Assembly: GCA_025345505.1 (NCBI GenBank)
Contig: JANVCC010000021.1
Location: 2,838,816-2,902,815 of the forward strand
DNA length: 64,000 nt
Direction: 5' to 3'
Origin: Todiramphus chloris collaris
Taxonomy: Eukaryota > Chordata > Aves > Coraciiformes > Alcedinidae
Positions 30,401 to 45,400 of this stretch are shown piece by piece; position 1 is the first letter of the stretch; each line of letters starts with the position of its first letter. The notes under the pieces were generated by a model that was not told the origin of the DNA, ran no database searches, and worked only from the letters and a program-made list of their open reading frames with translations. A program made the translations under genes and the position numbers.

Positions 30401-33400
30401 TTTGGAAAAACAGTGGAAGATGAGTAATTAAATAAATCTAAATACAAGTTAGACATTCTTTTAGGCAGAAACAGAGCACAGCCATTGCAAAAGTGTAAGA
30501 AGCAGCATAACACTAGTTACTTTAGTTCCTTCTCACTGACTAGAGCTTCAGGACAGATTTACAGTGTGATTTAAAGCTTGGCATAGAACATGTGACTGTA
30601 AGAAATTATGTGGAGAAGACTACCTGATTATCAGTTGTTGGAATCTGTGGCAAAGAATATTGAGGGACAGAAAAGATTTAAAAGTTGTCTTTGTGAAAAT
30701 GACACAAAATACTTGTCAGAATTCTTGAGCCACTCATCAGTCATTAAGCTAATCAGAAGTAATTTTTAAAAGCTAACCTAAGAAAAAGGAATGTACAAAT
30801 CTGTACTGTATCATAATCATATAAATATTGAGCATTAACTACAGAATGTGTCTAATTTCTCTTCTAACTTCTCTTTAGGAAGTTTTCCTAAAGTTTATTG
30901 CAGTTCTTTTATAACTAGTCTCTGGGCTTTAGTAGTGAAAGGTAATGCTTTTTCATCTTTTCCACTCCTGTTCCACTGCAGTCCTTCAGCAAGTGAAGGG
31001 AAAAAGACAATGGAAAGTTAAAATTTCTTTTCTTTGAATAAACAATCTATTTTATTTTTTTTGAGTTAGCCTACAAATGATTGCTTTAATATACTGCAAT
31101 ATACTGCAGATGGCTTCTATTCTCAGGTTTTACCTGGGAAGCAGATGGAACCTCTATACTCAAATTAAGCCTGGATTTTACGCTGATAGGAGAATGCACA
31201 CCATTCCATTTGACAGCAGGCTCGGGGTTGTTGATATTGGAATTGAGACCAGATGGGAGATGGGTACCACGAGGTGGAAGGAAAGTGCAAGTTCTTGAAT
31301 CGGAAGATATCTCAAGGTCCATAGCAGCCACGAATACTGTGCATATAAAAACAAAATACAGAACAATCACCTATTAAAAGTAGCCTGAAGACTCAAGATA
31401 CAGTGAAGCTAACTTCCAGTTTTCTTTGACAGTTTATACAATGTAATTGTAAGACTTTCTATTTCAAAGTATCCTACATTTAACTTCTAAAAAAGACTGG
31501 AATATTCCTATACAAAGTTTTATTTGCAGCATTTTCATGTGCAGCAGCAAAACCTCCTCTCAAAGAGTTAAGCAGTTTTTACTGGTATAATATTGAATAA
31601 GTATTCCAAAAGATAATCTATGCTGGATCCCTTCAGAACTGATCATTATCACACATTTAAGGTACAAAGCTTCCTCACCTTCCTTGTGTTCTTCTTCTGA
31701 GCACTTTTTTGCTTTTGGGACATGAAAAAGATCAATAACTGAATGTGATCCACCAGGTAAGTGTCCAGACTGTACCGCGGAGTGAGCCGAAGTGGTTTTA
31801 CTGATGGGAACTAACTGCTGTACCTGAATTCCAACCTAAAACCAAAACATTAAGACATTTGTTTTATGGAGTTTAAACCAAACAACCTGTAGATCTTTCG
31901 TAATAGAATTTCCTTCTCTGAAATTGTCTGCTTGTTGTGGGTAGGGAAGAGGACAAATAAAAGTACGCTGAAATACACATAAATAGCCACTAAAACCACC
32001 CCAAACAAATCCAGCATTATCACTTCTAGACATGATTCTCAAAGTCTCGATGGATGGAAGTACTTTGGTGAAAGTAGCCTTTATCAGACGAGGTGTTCCC
32101 CACTTAGAAAGACATCCTCACTTTTCACTAACTTTTAAATACAAAATCAACAGGGTTTCAAAAACTGAGTTCAACTAGGATTGCACTGGTGCGCTGTGCA
32201 AGTTTACTGCTAATCCCCCCTAATTATTAAGAAAAAAACCCCCCTAATTATTAAGAAAAAACCCAACACTTAAAAAAACTTGGGTATAGGACTCAGAAAG
32301 CATGAAGTGTTTGTATTTCCACCAGATCATCTTCTATAATTACATTAACAATCGTTAACAAACAAATCCTTGCTAACCATTTTTTGTTAACAAAGTTTGT
32401 TCACAATTGTTAATTATTTGTTAACAATTGTTGTTAACAATTTTATAGAGGTAATTAATGTGGTATTAAAACATCTCTGTAAAAAGTTTTTCTTTGCACT
32501 TTTATCTTTCTGCTTTGAGATATTTCTAGATTTGATTTCTAGAACTTAAAAGAAGCCTTTGGCATACTGTGTTTACTGTGCTGTACAACAAGTTTGCCTT
32601 GGGGTTTTTTTTTTGCCTTTTAGGACAGGTGTTTGAGTGAAAGCATTATGTGAAGTCTATGGGACAAGTGAGTGGATTCATCTGCCCCAGTGTGGGCATG
32701 AACAGCTCAGGCTGTCACTTTAGGACCTTTTCTAGATGCTGAGAGGAAAAGGACACTTTGAAGCGTAAGTCACATCACGTATAAGCAAAGCTGAAGGTGA
32801 CTAGCTCCAATATAGACATAGACATTGGAGGTGTCTGGAGTCAGCTGAAAGGAATACCACCAAGGGACCTTGCATATATCTGCACTTGATGGTATAATCC
32901 AGAATTGATGTTTCCCTCCAGAACTGAACAGAGCCACCTGGTCAGAAGTCATACACTGTTCTGCAAAACAACACCTTCAACATTCATAGGATTCTAATCC
33001 TAAAGAAGAATCCTCTAAAACAAGGGCTAAAGACATTGAGCAAAATAGAACAATGTAAGAAGTCAGTAAAGACAGCACAGGAGACAGACAAAAACCTAGG
33101 AGAAGACAGGGAGAGGATGATAAATACTTCCTCAACTCCAAGAAGAAAGCCAAGCCATGGAGCTGACTTTGCAAGGCAACACTGAATCAAAACCCTACTG
33201 CTACAGCCAGATGACCAATAAACACAGGTTTGTTTTAGAAAGCCTCTGTGCTCCTCTGTCATGCTTGTGATACAGTCTTATAATAAAATATAATAAATAA
33301 TAATAAAATAGTCTTAGCTTGGGTTCACATTGCTAGGACAAAACCAGAGGTGATGAGCAACAGGGTCCTAAAATAAACCATGACTGAAAAGAGCCAGCAA

Positions 33401-36400
33401 TTTATATTAGCTACTTAAAATATAACTCTGCAAAAGTATACAGAAAATTCTAAGACAAAATAAAACTTACACGTCCTAACAGAACTGTAGAAGACACAGT
33501 CTAACTTTTGTCACCTCAGGCTGTTTGAAGTGGTGGATTAATCCCTACCACAATAAAATTTTCTTTTCTTTTCTTGCATTTATGGCTTTGTAAACATGTT
33601 TTTCTAAGCTGAACATAATATGGCTGCATAGCCCAATTTACATAAGCTTTGTGTGACCTACACTTTTGGTGAAGTTTGGTTATTGCCTACCCTGAAGAAC
33701 TGAAAATTTATGGAAGACAAGAAGGAAGGTTGAGAAATAGATTTCAGTTTCCCCGTTAACTCACCCCTCGCATATCTGATATGTTCAGTTTCATTGTGTG
33801 AAACATGTTTAGAGTTTCTTTCCCAATTACTTTTGCACTGTCTGTTGCATGGTCTAGAGTCACAGTCCTAAAAAAAAAAGGTAAAAAAAACATGGTTAAA
33901 AAGGAAATTGTTCCACAAATCCTAAAGACAACAATTCTGCACCGACTCCAACTGTCATAATCAGCATGGGACCAAGAACCTATCAAGGAACTGCAGAAAA
34001 CCCCTCAAGAAAAAGGAAAATACCCAACACTGCTCAGCTCAGAGAAACAGTTTGCTGCAGCAGAACATTTCAGCTCAGCTGGTCACTGAAAGAAATAAAA
34101 CTGCTGCTGCCTGTGTGTCATAGTGCAGGATGTAAATGTGTCCTACAAGTACTGCAAAAGGAAAAACAGCTCTAACATTGAGCAAGCTGGAGAAGTGTAC
34201 AACAATATATATGTACATATGTATTATTGTTTGAAGATACAGCCTTTAAAAGACTAAACATCTTTATTAGCTGGTATTTTATGAGACTATTCTCAAATTA
34301 AGAACAACCCTAAACTACAGATTCTTAAAGTCAAAAAGGAAGAAGAGAAAAAAAGAATTATCACCCTACCAAGAGAAATGGATAGTCACAGTAATTAATT
34401 TAACATGTTTCACTACATCACTGTTTTTTAAGTAGCATCCACAGACACTCAAGGGTATGTTCTCTCAAGAAAGCAATTTCAAACCACAAAGAATGTACTC
34501 ATGGAATTACAGCCCTTCTTTCCTATTCCTGCTTCCACTGAAAACCACAAATTATTTCTTCTATGCCCCAGAATGTTACAACTTCTGATACATTTTCTTT
34601 TTTTCCTTTTGCTCAAAGGCAAAAGATGACTGTTAAAACTGTTTGCTCTGTCTGATTTGGACACCTTAGTCTCTTCCTTCTTTCTCCCCATATGCTGTGT
34701 TTTTTATCAGGAGATGTTCATTCCACATTGATGAACAAAATACCACACGTGTACAACCCAAAGGACAAATTCCACTTCTGATTTTGGTGCAGGTTTGATA
34801 CATAGGGCAATGAAGCTGGTGAAGGGTCTGAAGAAAATGTCTTATAAGGAGTGGCTGAGGGACCTGGGGTTGTTTAGTCTGAAGATCAAGAGGCTGAGGG
34901 AAGACCTTATTGCTCTACTACCTGAAAGGAGGTTGTAGTGAGGTGGGTGTTGGTCTCATCTCCAGATGTCTAGTGATAGGACAAGAGGAAATGGGCTTAA
35001 GTTGCCCCAGGGGAGGTTTAGATTGGCCATGAGGAACAATTTCTCTGCTGAGAGTGGTGAGGCCTTGGAACAGGCTGCCCAGGGAGGGTGTGGAGTCACC
35101 ATCCCTGAAGAGGTTCCAAATATGTGTATATGTGGCACTTCAGGACATGGTTTAGTGGCCCTGATAATATTCAGTAGAGGGTTGGACTTGATGAACTCGA
35201 AGGTCATTTCCAACCTTAATTCCATGATTCTTTGATAGACAAAGAGGTACCAAGCACTTTACAATTTCTGTCCTGTCTTCCTCAAGTTTTGGTGCTCAAC
35301 ATCCTGCAGAAGTGTGCTCATGTCAACTACTGACCATTCATTTTTCCATGCATAGTTACCTGGCAATATTATCACAGATTCCATGACCTCCATATTTTGC
35401 AGGTTCCACTGGTGCCCCAGCCTTTCTGACCATAATTTTAAGGGTCAGTCGTTTACCCTTCATACCAGCAGCTTCAAGTCTACGTTGGATTTCTTCTGAG
35501 AGGCTCAGAAGGAAAGCTTCTGCTTCCTTGGGCTGAAGGGCAAAAACAACAACACGTTTGGATAAGTACTACAGAGAGCAAGCTGACTCACAGGCAACTG
35601 TCTTACTTAACTTCAAGTCTTTGTTTACATTGTAGGTCACTGAAGTTAGGTGAGATGGTAGATTCCTCCCCTAGTGCTGAAGTAAACTAGGAATTACTAA
35701 GTCCTTTTGGAAGTAACTATTTAAAAAAGTATTTTGAAACCCCGAGACAGAACTGCAAGTCTAACTTCAAGCACACGCCTAGAAGATGAAGAGCGTAGAG
35801 CTTATAAGGAAAATCTTTTTCACCATGAGGAAAGTCAAGCAGAGGAACACGTTGCTCAGAGAAGTTGTGCAGTCTTCATTCTTGGAGGATTCCAACACCA
35901 GACTGGATAAAATCCTGAACAACTGGTCTGATCTCATAGCTTCCCCTGCTTTGAGCAAAAGGCTGGACTACACGACACAGTGAGGTCTCTCCCAACCTGA
36001 TTTTTCTATAATTTCTAGAATAAGTTTTCAATAAAGAGCTGAGTTACTTTTAAATACAATTCTGGCAACCCCACTCCCCCCCACCCCCCTACAATATTCA
36101 TAAAAAGTCTAGTCAAAATGTTATACTGGAGCAGCTGGTGATGGTTGCAGGCACTGGCATCTTTAAATAATCAGCGTTTAAATGAAAGAGAATGCTAGGT
36201 GCTGACAAACCTACTGCAGTTCTCTTTTTCTGTACCAGACTTGTATAACGAAGGCAGAATAGCCAGCTAATTTTGTGCAAGCTTCTTTTCAGTCCAATAC
36301 TTTTGCAGTCTCTCCTCTCATTTTATCGCTTGGTCTCCTACTTCTTCATTTTCCTCATTTCTATTTGGTGGCTAAGATGGTGCTCTAACAGATCAAAGTG

Positions 36401-39400
36401 TAAGTGAAAATAATCAGAATATGAGAAGATTCTTCTACAGCTGAAAGAAGTCACTGCAGAAAAGAAAGTAAGTTTTAATTTACCTGTGTAAACCTTATTC
36501 CATAGTTGATTTCTGCTGAAACAGATTTTCTCTCTTTTTCTGTACGAACGGGTCGATCATCCAAACCACGGCAAAATCTGTAGAGCATTTGTCCTGTTTT
36601 TGGACCAAATTCTTTTTGCAGTTTTGACATCGAAGCACACTGCAGATCTCCACAGGTCTTAATTCCCAAAGAAGCCAGCTTCGATTCCATCGTCCTGCCA
36701 ACTCCTAACAACAAAGCAAGGAGTTCTGTTAACTCTACAGAATTCAGAGCCACTTAGGTTTTGAACAAATACCATTTGTCCTTTTAAAACTACAGGAAGT
36801 CTTATCAAATTAATATAAAATAGACACCATAAGAACTAAATTCCACTCAATAAAACAGGGTTCAAATGGAAACTTTTGTTGTCTTCACCTGTGTTATCTA
36901 TTTTATACATTCAGTTTAAGAATATATTGCAGTGTGTCTCTATTTCTGGGTAAAAGATGAATGGCTCCTGCTTGCAAATCTTGACAAGGCATTGCCTGGT
37001 AGAGAGTACACAGCTCTGAACACACAACACTCAGCCCAAAAAAGAGCGTCCGACGTGTTTTGCTATCATATTACAAGTGATATGATCTAAAAGAAAACCA
37101 ACAAATATTTTGACGAGTGTTCCACTGCTTCCTAAGTAGAAAAAAAAAGACTCTTTTGAGTAGAAGTGATAGCAGACCTGTATCACTTCTGCTTTGAATT
37201 ACCAAGCACTGGAACTTGTAGGTATCCATGGCAACGGCACATATGTCAGTGTGATAAACTTAAGGGTGTTTCTGGGGTTTGGACAGGTGGCCCATCACTT
37301 CCAAAAACTATCAGTCCTGTGAGTTTATGCTCCCAAAGTCAGTGAAAGTTAGAAATCTCAGGTAATCAGCTTCTGTCTTTCATAATCAGTTGCTTTGTCC
37401 AAGTGGCATTATTGACACAAACACCATGAAGTTTTTACTATGAACATGCAAGTGAGTTGTGAAAATTTTAAAATACTGGAGTCAAAGAAGAGTACTAGAT
37501 AAGGGATTTTTCTGGATGAAAAACACCTCCTGTAAATTATGCCGAAGAGAAATGGTGCTGTGCTGTAAATGATGTTTGACCGTGGAAGGGGATAAACAGA
37601 GAATTTCTGGTAAACCTGCACCTGTCTATCACAGGATCAATGTTAGGGGTTGGAAGGGATCTCTGTGTATTCTATTCCTACCACTTTTCCATTTCAACTG
37701 TTTATTGCTGTTTTCTGTTTCCCTTCTCTTTTTTTTCCCCCTCTTAAACAGAGAAAAATACATTTAACACTAAATATGTGTATACACACGCAGGCTGAGC
37801 TCAGCTGATCACTAATGTGCACAGCATAAATGAGTGCTTACTCAGTACTTTCTGCACCATGGCTGTGTCACATTATACTACTAAGTACTGAGTTACATGC
37901 CAGGAAACAATTCACCTCACAAATCTTAAGTATTTTCCTGGAACAATGTAAAACCATAGTGAAGCCTGTTTTCATACAGGTATATTCTGTATGTCCTTAT
38001 GGCCTATCACTCTCCTAGCACAGTAACTCCAGTGCCCTGCCATCTCTTTGTGAACCCTGCTAGCCTTGGACAACCTCCCTGAAACCTGTGGGCCAGAAAT
38101 GCTTCTTTCCTCCCCTCTGTTTTATTCCTTGTGGTCTTTATGTCCACAAGCACCTTACTCAATTGGTCCATTTCTCCCTTACTGAAATATCCTTCTCTCT
38201 CCTATATGACCAAGGAATGCAGGACAGAAAAGATTGACTCTGGCTACGTATGTGGTGACTGGGAACTGTGGCCAAAATGTACAATAACTGAATTTTGCCT
38301 GCCTGTCTCTCAAAGGATCTTCTGTCCTTATTCTCTTTGAAATCTCTCAGGAGTTTCTTAGATGCAGGAGAAATTAAATGGACCTTTTTCCCTTCATATA
38401 CTCTCTGTTTTATTATGGCACCTGTGCTATTTTTTTCTCCTGACTTCATACACTACCTTTTTTGAAAGAATGCAACTCTTGGCTAGTTCTCAATTCTAAC
38501 CAAACTCTGCCTCTCTCAGTGATAAGCACCTGATGTTACTCATTTTACTACCTTCATTATCATACAGGAAGCTAGCACTCACTTGAAATTAATGACTCAT
38601 CTATAATGTTATTAAAGGATATTATGTTGCATAACATACTAAACTCTGAGCTTCTTCTGTAGACTGTGCTGTGGGAAGCTGTAAAACTTTTTACTAACAA
38701 AGATGCTTCACAAAGATACCAAAAGTTCACAGAGATTCTTTTCAGAAACTTCAGAAATTTTCAGAAATCAATTTATCTTCTTTTTTTGAAGCATAACCAT
38801 GGAATAGCATCTAATATTGCATGATGTAGAACACAGGTATGTAGCTGAAACTGTTTCAATATCAGGAGGGAAAAATATCCTCTAAAAGAAAGGAGTACCT
38901 GGAAGACTGGTAACAAGTTGCCCTCTGATAAAATCATCCACTTCCTCAGGTTTTAGGTGATACTGTCCATCTGGTTTTGCTTTACGAGTTGCCATTCTGG
39001 CCAGCAGAATATTGGAACCTGTTAAAACAAATTAAAATGTGTCTCTGGTGACTTCTGTCTTCTCAAGTAGAATGCCACAGTTAAGGAAAAAAATTTAGAA
39101 AGTACAGTCAAATCCTTTATCTTTTGCAAAGAATTCACTGAATGTATGAATATGTGTTTGCAGTGTCTACTTCCAAATTAGCAGCTAGCAATGCCTGCGT
39201 AACTCTAGTGGTAAATGCACTGCAAAGTTAAAACCAACCAAAAATCCACCAACCCCCCCCCCCCAAACAACCAACAAGTACATGCAGGACACTTCACTAC
39301 AAACATGGAATGTATTTATTTATTTATTTGTAAGTGTAAAGGACTAAAAAATTGAGAAGGGTAATTATTTTAACACTGCAGAACTTCACAAAGTCCACTG

Positions 39401-42400
39401 TGGTCAACGTACATAGTATTGAGGTGACAGTTCTATCAAGTGTATTCTCTGTGAAATACTGGAATTAATTAATATTTCAGCCTGAGTATTCACTAAAAAA
39501 AATATTCCAATTACTTTATTAAATCACATATAGTGATCTCATAAAGTGTGGTGGGAACATGGTCTTTTTTCAGCATTTTTTCTTCCTTGTTTATAGGCTT
39601 ATTCATGCCCAGCCAAGAAGATCTCTGAAATGATACCCAAACACATTTATTAGTGCCACTAAAACATCACAGGATGTTAAGGGTTGGAAGGAACCTCGAA
39701 AGATCATCGAGTCCAACCCCCCTGTTCTAAGATAAACTAATAAAGGTCAGGGGAATTCACAACTTCTAGCAGTGTGTTTTGCTCCTACCTTCACATGCTT
39801 TTTGTCTATTTGAAAATTTGAGTCACTAAAACCAGTAAGACAGCTTTATGTGCACTGTTCCTCCTGAGAGGCTACACTGGAACAATTAATAGCAAATTCC
39901 TCATTCAATTTTCTGTTTCATTTTGGGGATCCACATTTTGTCTATAGAGTACTGAAGATTTCTGATCCTTTTATATATCAAACATACCAACACGGCCTCT
40001 AATACCACGAAATCTCAGTGATTTACCTCCTGCAATGTACTATTCCCACAACTCTGAAATGAGGTAGGAAAAAAACTAATACCTCATTTAACAAATGAGA
40101 AACCAAGATGCAAGGTGTTTATAGATGGGGTTTTAATCCTTCACTACCATTGTTTCAATCAGTTCAGTTTAGCCACTGAAATCTCTAGGGTAACAATTAA
40201 ATTTGTTCAACTGGCATAAGCATGTCCTCCTTTAATTTATCTGTAATCAGACAGCAGTGTTGAGAGGAGATCTCGATAGTACTTACAGTATCTAGTCAAA
40301 TTTACATTTTATTATATTGGTACAACTTTCCCACTGGGCAACATATAAATCACTTGCACAAGATGGATGTTTCTGGCAGACTGTGGTTTTGAAATGAGGT
40401 CTCTACCTTCGTGTAACAGTACAATTATTTCCTCTGTTTTCTTTACTTGATGATGAACTAATGAGTGAAAAAACAAAGTCCTTGTTGTGTACCTACCACA
40501 TGAATTCCTAGAAAGAATACCAAAATTATTTCCCATTATCTCAAATAGATAATTAGGAAAAAAATGAAAATAATTGCTCATAGGTACTTGTCTCTTTCCA
40601 TCAGTAAAAGAACCGTGAGATCAGGTTAGAAAATAAAGCTTTATAAACAAATGCCGTTCTTTCTATATCAAAAAGAAATGTGCAAAATAAGCAAATAAAG
40701 GAGACTACAAATGTTTTTCAAGTCAAACCAAAACACAATCAGGAGTCTGGGGAATTACAGTCTCTGTACTATGGCATCATAAAAAATAAAGGAAGAATTC
40801 TGCTTACAGTAATGAACTTCAGCTTGTCTCACAAGTGGATTTCATACACTTCTATATACACAGTATACTTATTTACAAATACTCAACTCTAGCAATAGAG
40901 ACAAAAACAAAGGAGAAAGGGGCCAGTGAAAAGAAACCAATGGAGTCTTTTCAGATGTGATACAATACCTACTACAAATCACACAAATCTTTGCTTGCAA
41001 TACCTTCTAATTATGGTAAATCATGCCACCCTGCAAACTCTTCCTGCTCTCTCCTACGAGGAACAGAATCCGTGCTCAATTTTCCTATGTACTGCAAAAA
41101 AACCCAGTAGCATTTCATAAAAATGAATATAGGAACATCACACAGATGGAATTTCAGCACACTGTCCAGCTAACAAAGGAGAAGTGATAGCAATTTCATC
41201 AATTCTTGCTTCAAACTTGCATTCTCCTTTACACTAACTGAATGTAGTTGGCAATACATTCCGTATCACACAAGTGCTTTACAGTTTTAGCAGTCTTACA
41301 CAGCTCTGATACCCCTCACAACAGCAGGCACTGCTGCTAGGCAGACGTGAAATAAAGTACTTACCCATCCCAACAGAAGCACTGCATTTAGTTTGGGCTT
41401 TGATTTCGGCGCGGATAGCATTTGCAAGTTCCTCAGGAGTCAGTCTGGTCTCTGTAAGGATTTCAGTGATATCTACTAGTGCTTCATCACAACTGACTGC
41501 TTCGATGTTATGAGTATAGCTATCAACATAAAGTAAAGGAGGTGAAACACCAGCAACAGCTCACCATCTGTTAAAACAAATATGTAGCAAATAAAGTCTT
41601 CCTTTTGCGGTGGCATTTCCCTGCTTATTTCGTATCACACATCACTTACATATTAATGCTAAAACAGCAATTACAGTAACGTCACTAACTAATTTCAACA
41701 TGCAATTGGGATTTCAAAGGAGCAGCTGGAGAAGGATTTGTATCTTATTTTTCACTGACGAGAATAAATCTCCACTTTTGTTCACGTGCATTTTAAACCA
41801 GAAAGCAGTTTCTAATAGATGTTAACTCCAAGAACTGATTCTTGAGTCAGGTGTTGACCTTTACAGGATTTGGTTCCGAGATAACAGAACGCTCAGAAGA
41901 AGCACGGTGCTCAGAATAACAAAAATACTACAAAAGGAAGATCTCAAACAGGGATGGCTTTAAGCTGAAGAGTAATGTGGAGATGAAAATACTAAATTGA
42001 GTAATAGCATACAGCAGTGACACATAAAATATGCTCGATAAGCTCACCAAGAAAGATGATGCAAACAAACAGCACATATTACCTTGCTAATATTTCATAG
42101 ACTGTCCGTGCAACTTCTTTGTACGCATCAAAATCGTAAGAAACTGCTTGGATATTCGGGCACAATTTTTTTGCTTGCCCAAAAAACATTCCATTCTTTA
42201 TGCCAACTTGCCTAAATGAATTAATAACAACAACAACAACAATAATAACAATAACAATATCCATATATAAATAATATCATCAATATAACAATAACAATAA
42301 CAAAACCAACAAATAAACAGAGTACCAAGTTTTTCCACAAATTCATACGGGGTGCTTCCAAATGAAGTATTTGTCTTTTCCCCACCCAGAAAAATAGAAT

Positions 42401-45400
42401 TATTCATAAAAAGGAATTCAGTCCAACTGCTAGCAATTTACTGAAGGGTAAGAAAAGAACTGCAAATAAAGTACTTGAATTAGCTGTATAATATTCAGGC
42501 ATGCAGCATGGACATTCTGCCTTTGGGAATGTGCTTAAGACAAAGTCTCCAGAAAGTACTACTTGCTAGTTTCTGTTTGAAATTAAAACCATGCATATAC
42601 TACAGTGACTAAGGTTACTGAATCTCACTCTGCAAGCTTACAAAATTATGCTCCTGTAATAAATAAAATCTTAACTTGTTGAGATTCAAATATAAGCCTG
42701 CCTATGAGAAACGTTCCAATGAAGGAATAATTTCTGGAGTATTATTGGGGAGGAACTTTTTAGGCTGTCGGGCAGTGACAGGACCAGAGGGAATGGATTA
42801 AAACTAGAGATAGGTCGATTCAGGTTGGACAGTAGGAAGAATTTCTTCCCCAGGAGGGTGGTGAGACACTGGAACAGGTTGCCCAGAGAGGTGGTGGAAG
42901 CCCCATCCTTGGAAGTGTTTAAGCCCAGGCTGGCTGGGGCTGTGAGCAACCTGCTCTAGTGGGAGGTGTCCCTGCCCATGGCAGGGGGGTTGGAACTGGA
43001 TGAGCTTTGAGGTCCCTTCCAAGCCTGACAATTCTATGATTCTATTATTTCCATCAGGAAATAAAACTGCATTTCCAGCACTGTGCTTATATTTATAATA
43101 AATTGTTTCCTACTTGAAATATTTATAAGATATTTATTTGGGATGCTCAGCATAAACTGTGCAAGAAATGGTTTTAAGTTTAGTAATCAGACTTACTGTC
43201 TGATTTTAACTAAAAGCTTCAGTAATAAAGTGTTCTTAATTCCATTAACACAATGCAATTTTGATACAAAGAAGTGAAGATAACGTTAGGAAATCAACAG
43301 CATGTCAATGAATGGCATAAGGTGTAGGTTAGGTTGAGAGCTATTAAGCAGTATTTCAAAAGCAGCAGCATCTACAGGGAAGACGTTGTGTTATATTCTG
43401 ACAACCTATATAGCTGCAGCTTTTGAAAACATAAAAAAATATATTCTCTCTAGATAAATTTAAAGGAACTGATGTAACAACTGCTATTTTTGGACATTTT
43501 ATGCCTATGTGTATGAGACTTTCAAGCAACATGATAGGCAACTTTTACCTACCTGGCTTCGTAACTACAAGAAGCTATTTCAGCCATGGACAGAACAGTG
43601 AGATTGAAGTCAGCTCCATTCACATGTGTGGAATCCGGATGGTCCCAGACTGATGAGTCCAGCTTATCAGGTACTTTAATTTCTGCTTGGAAAAGAAGAT
43701 TTATATTTGGTTTAAGTTATTTTTCTTAAGAGATCAACAGAATGAATAAGAATAAAACAAAAATTAAGCATTGTATTTTGTATCATTTCTATAGTGCTAC
43801 CTGTTGATCAAGAGTTTCTTAATCTATATCATGGTCCAGAAAAACCCACCAGAACATTCTCCCCCTTCCCCCAGCAAGCTCTTTCTGCAGACAGGTCTGT
43901 ACATATTACTGAGAAGAACAGCAAGCTGCAGAAAAGTTCTGTTTCTGCTTTCACCTAAATTACTAACCAGCAGCTTGTTGGTGACTACGTACACCATACT
44001 GTAAAGTAAGACTGATCTGTTAGCTTTAATTACAACAGAAAGGATCAAAGGCTGGAGGCTAATTGCTGCAACCATATCCTGTAAACAAATACAAGACACT
44101 TAAAAAATTTACCAGCTGCTTGGCTGAACTAGAAGACACTGAGGTCCATGCCTTTGTACAAAGAGCACAACTACCACCAGAACACAGAAATGAAACTCAG
44201 AATACAAACTTACTTTTTAGCCTACTTACAGCCTCTTACTTACAACTATTTTTCTAGTAATCTAGACACCAGAAAGTGAATTTTCAGAATCAAAATAACC
44301 AGAATGCTAATTATCTCAAATTAAAAAAAACCACTAGCTGAAACTTGGATTTCCTTTAGTGCTCTTATGGGGATATTAATTGACAAAACTTCTGCTGTTA
44401 GTTCCTAATAATTCTCTTATTAGAATATGTCAACTTCTTTCAAATATCACCATAAATTTATCTTGGCTCAAAATGATACGTTTATAAATACTACAAGCCC
44501 AGACTTAAAATTAGACAGATCTTCATTATTTCTGTAAAATTTTGCTGCACGCTCACATAAGTTTTAGAGTCCTCTAGGCCCACTGCATATTAGGTACTAG
44601 AAGAGAATTCCAGGACACTGAATACTGGAATCAAGTAAAGCATTTTCTATTCCTTTCTACTTGGGTTTTACACAGTGTGTAAACCTTGAAAGATCCATAC
44701 CTATATTCTACATATAGATCAGCCTAAAAAACCAAAATGGCTATATGCAAAAACTACTATGCCCTCCCAAACTCCCTATCAGAATCAAAACAAGGTATCA
44801 TAAGGACAAAAAGCTTCTATTTACTTAAAATGAAATGCAGTATGTATGTTAAGTATGTAGTTCTTTTTCATGACTGTAGTCTATTTAACACCATCCACCT
44901 TTGTAATGTAATAAACAGGGAGTTTTCTTAGAGTGCCACAAAGCCTACTTACACCTCACGGTACTAACAACTTACACATTGACAATTTGACTGAAAGGAA
45001 ATGGTGCAACGTGCACATCCGAACAGTTATCAGAGCAGAGGAAGTGTTGTAATGAGTGAGTGGAGACAGCAGGGGTAGAGCTTGACTCATGTGAAAAGCT
45101 GCTCTTACTCAGAATCTCTACTTGTGCACCTTTGCATGTCTTAAATATTTGAATGCGTGATGAGCTCAGTAAGTTACCTAAGATGTCTGCAATTGAAAAT
45201 TAGAGCAAAATTATGCCCCAAATAAAGATAAGAATGACAAGAACAATTTCTTTAGTCCATGCCTTCCTGTGCCCTGGCCTGAGATGATGCTGTCATCTTG
45301 TCTATCTTCATTGGACTCGTCGGCTTTCTCCACATCGCCGCAGAGCAGATCCCCCCATGAGCTGATGGAGTCACTTCATGTGAAATTCAGGGCAATGCAG

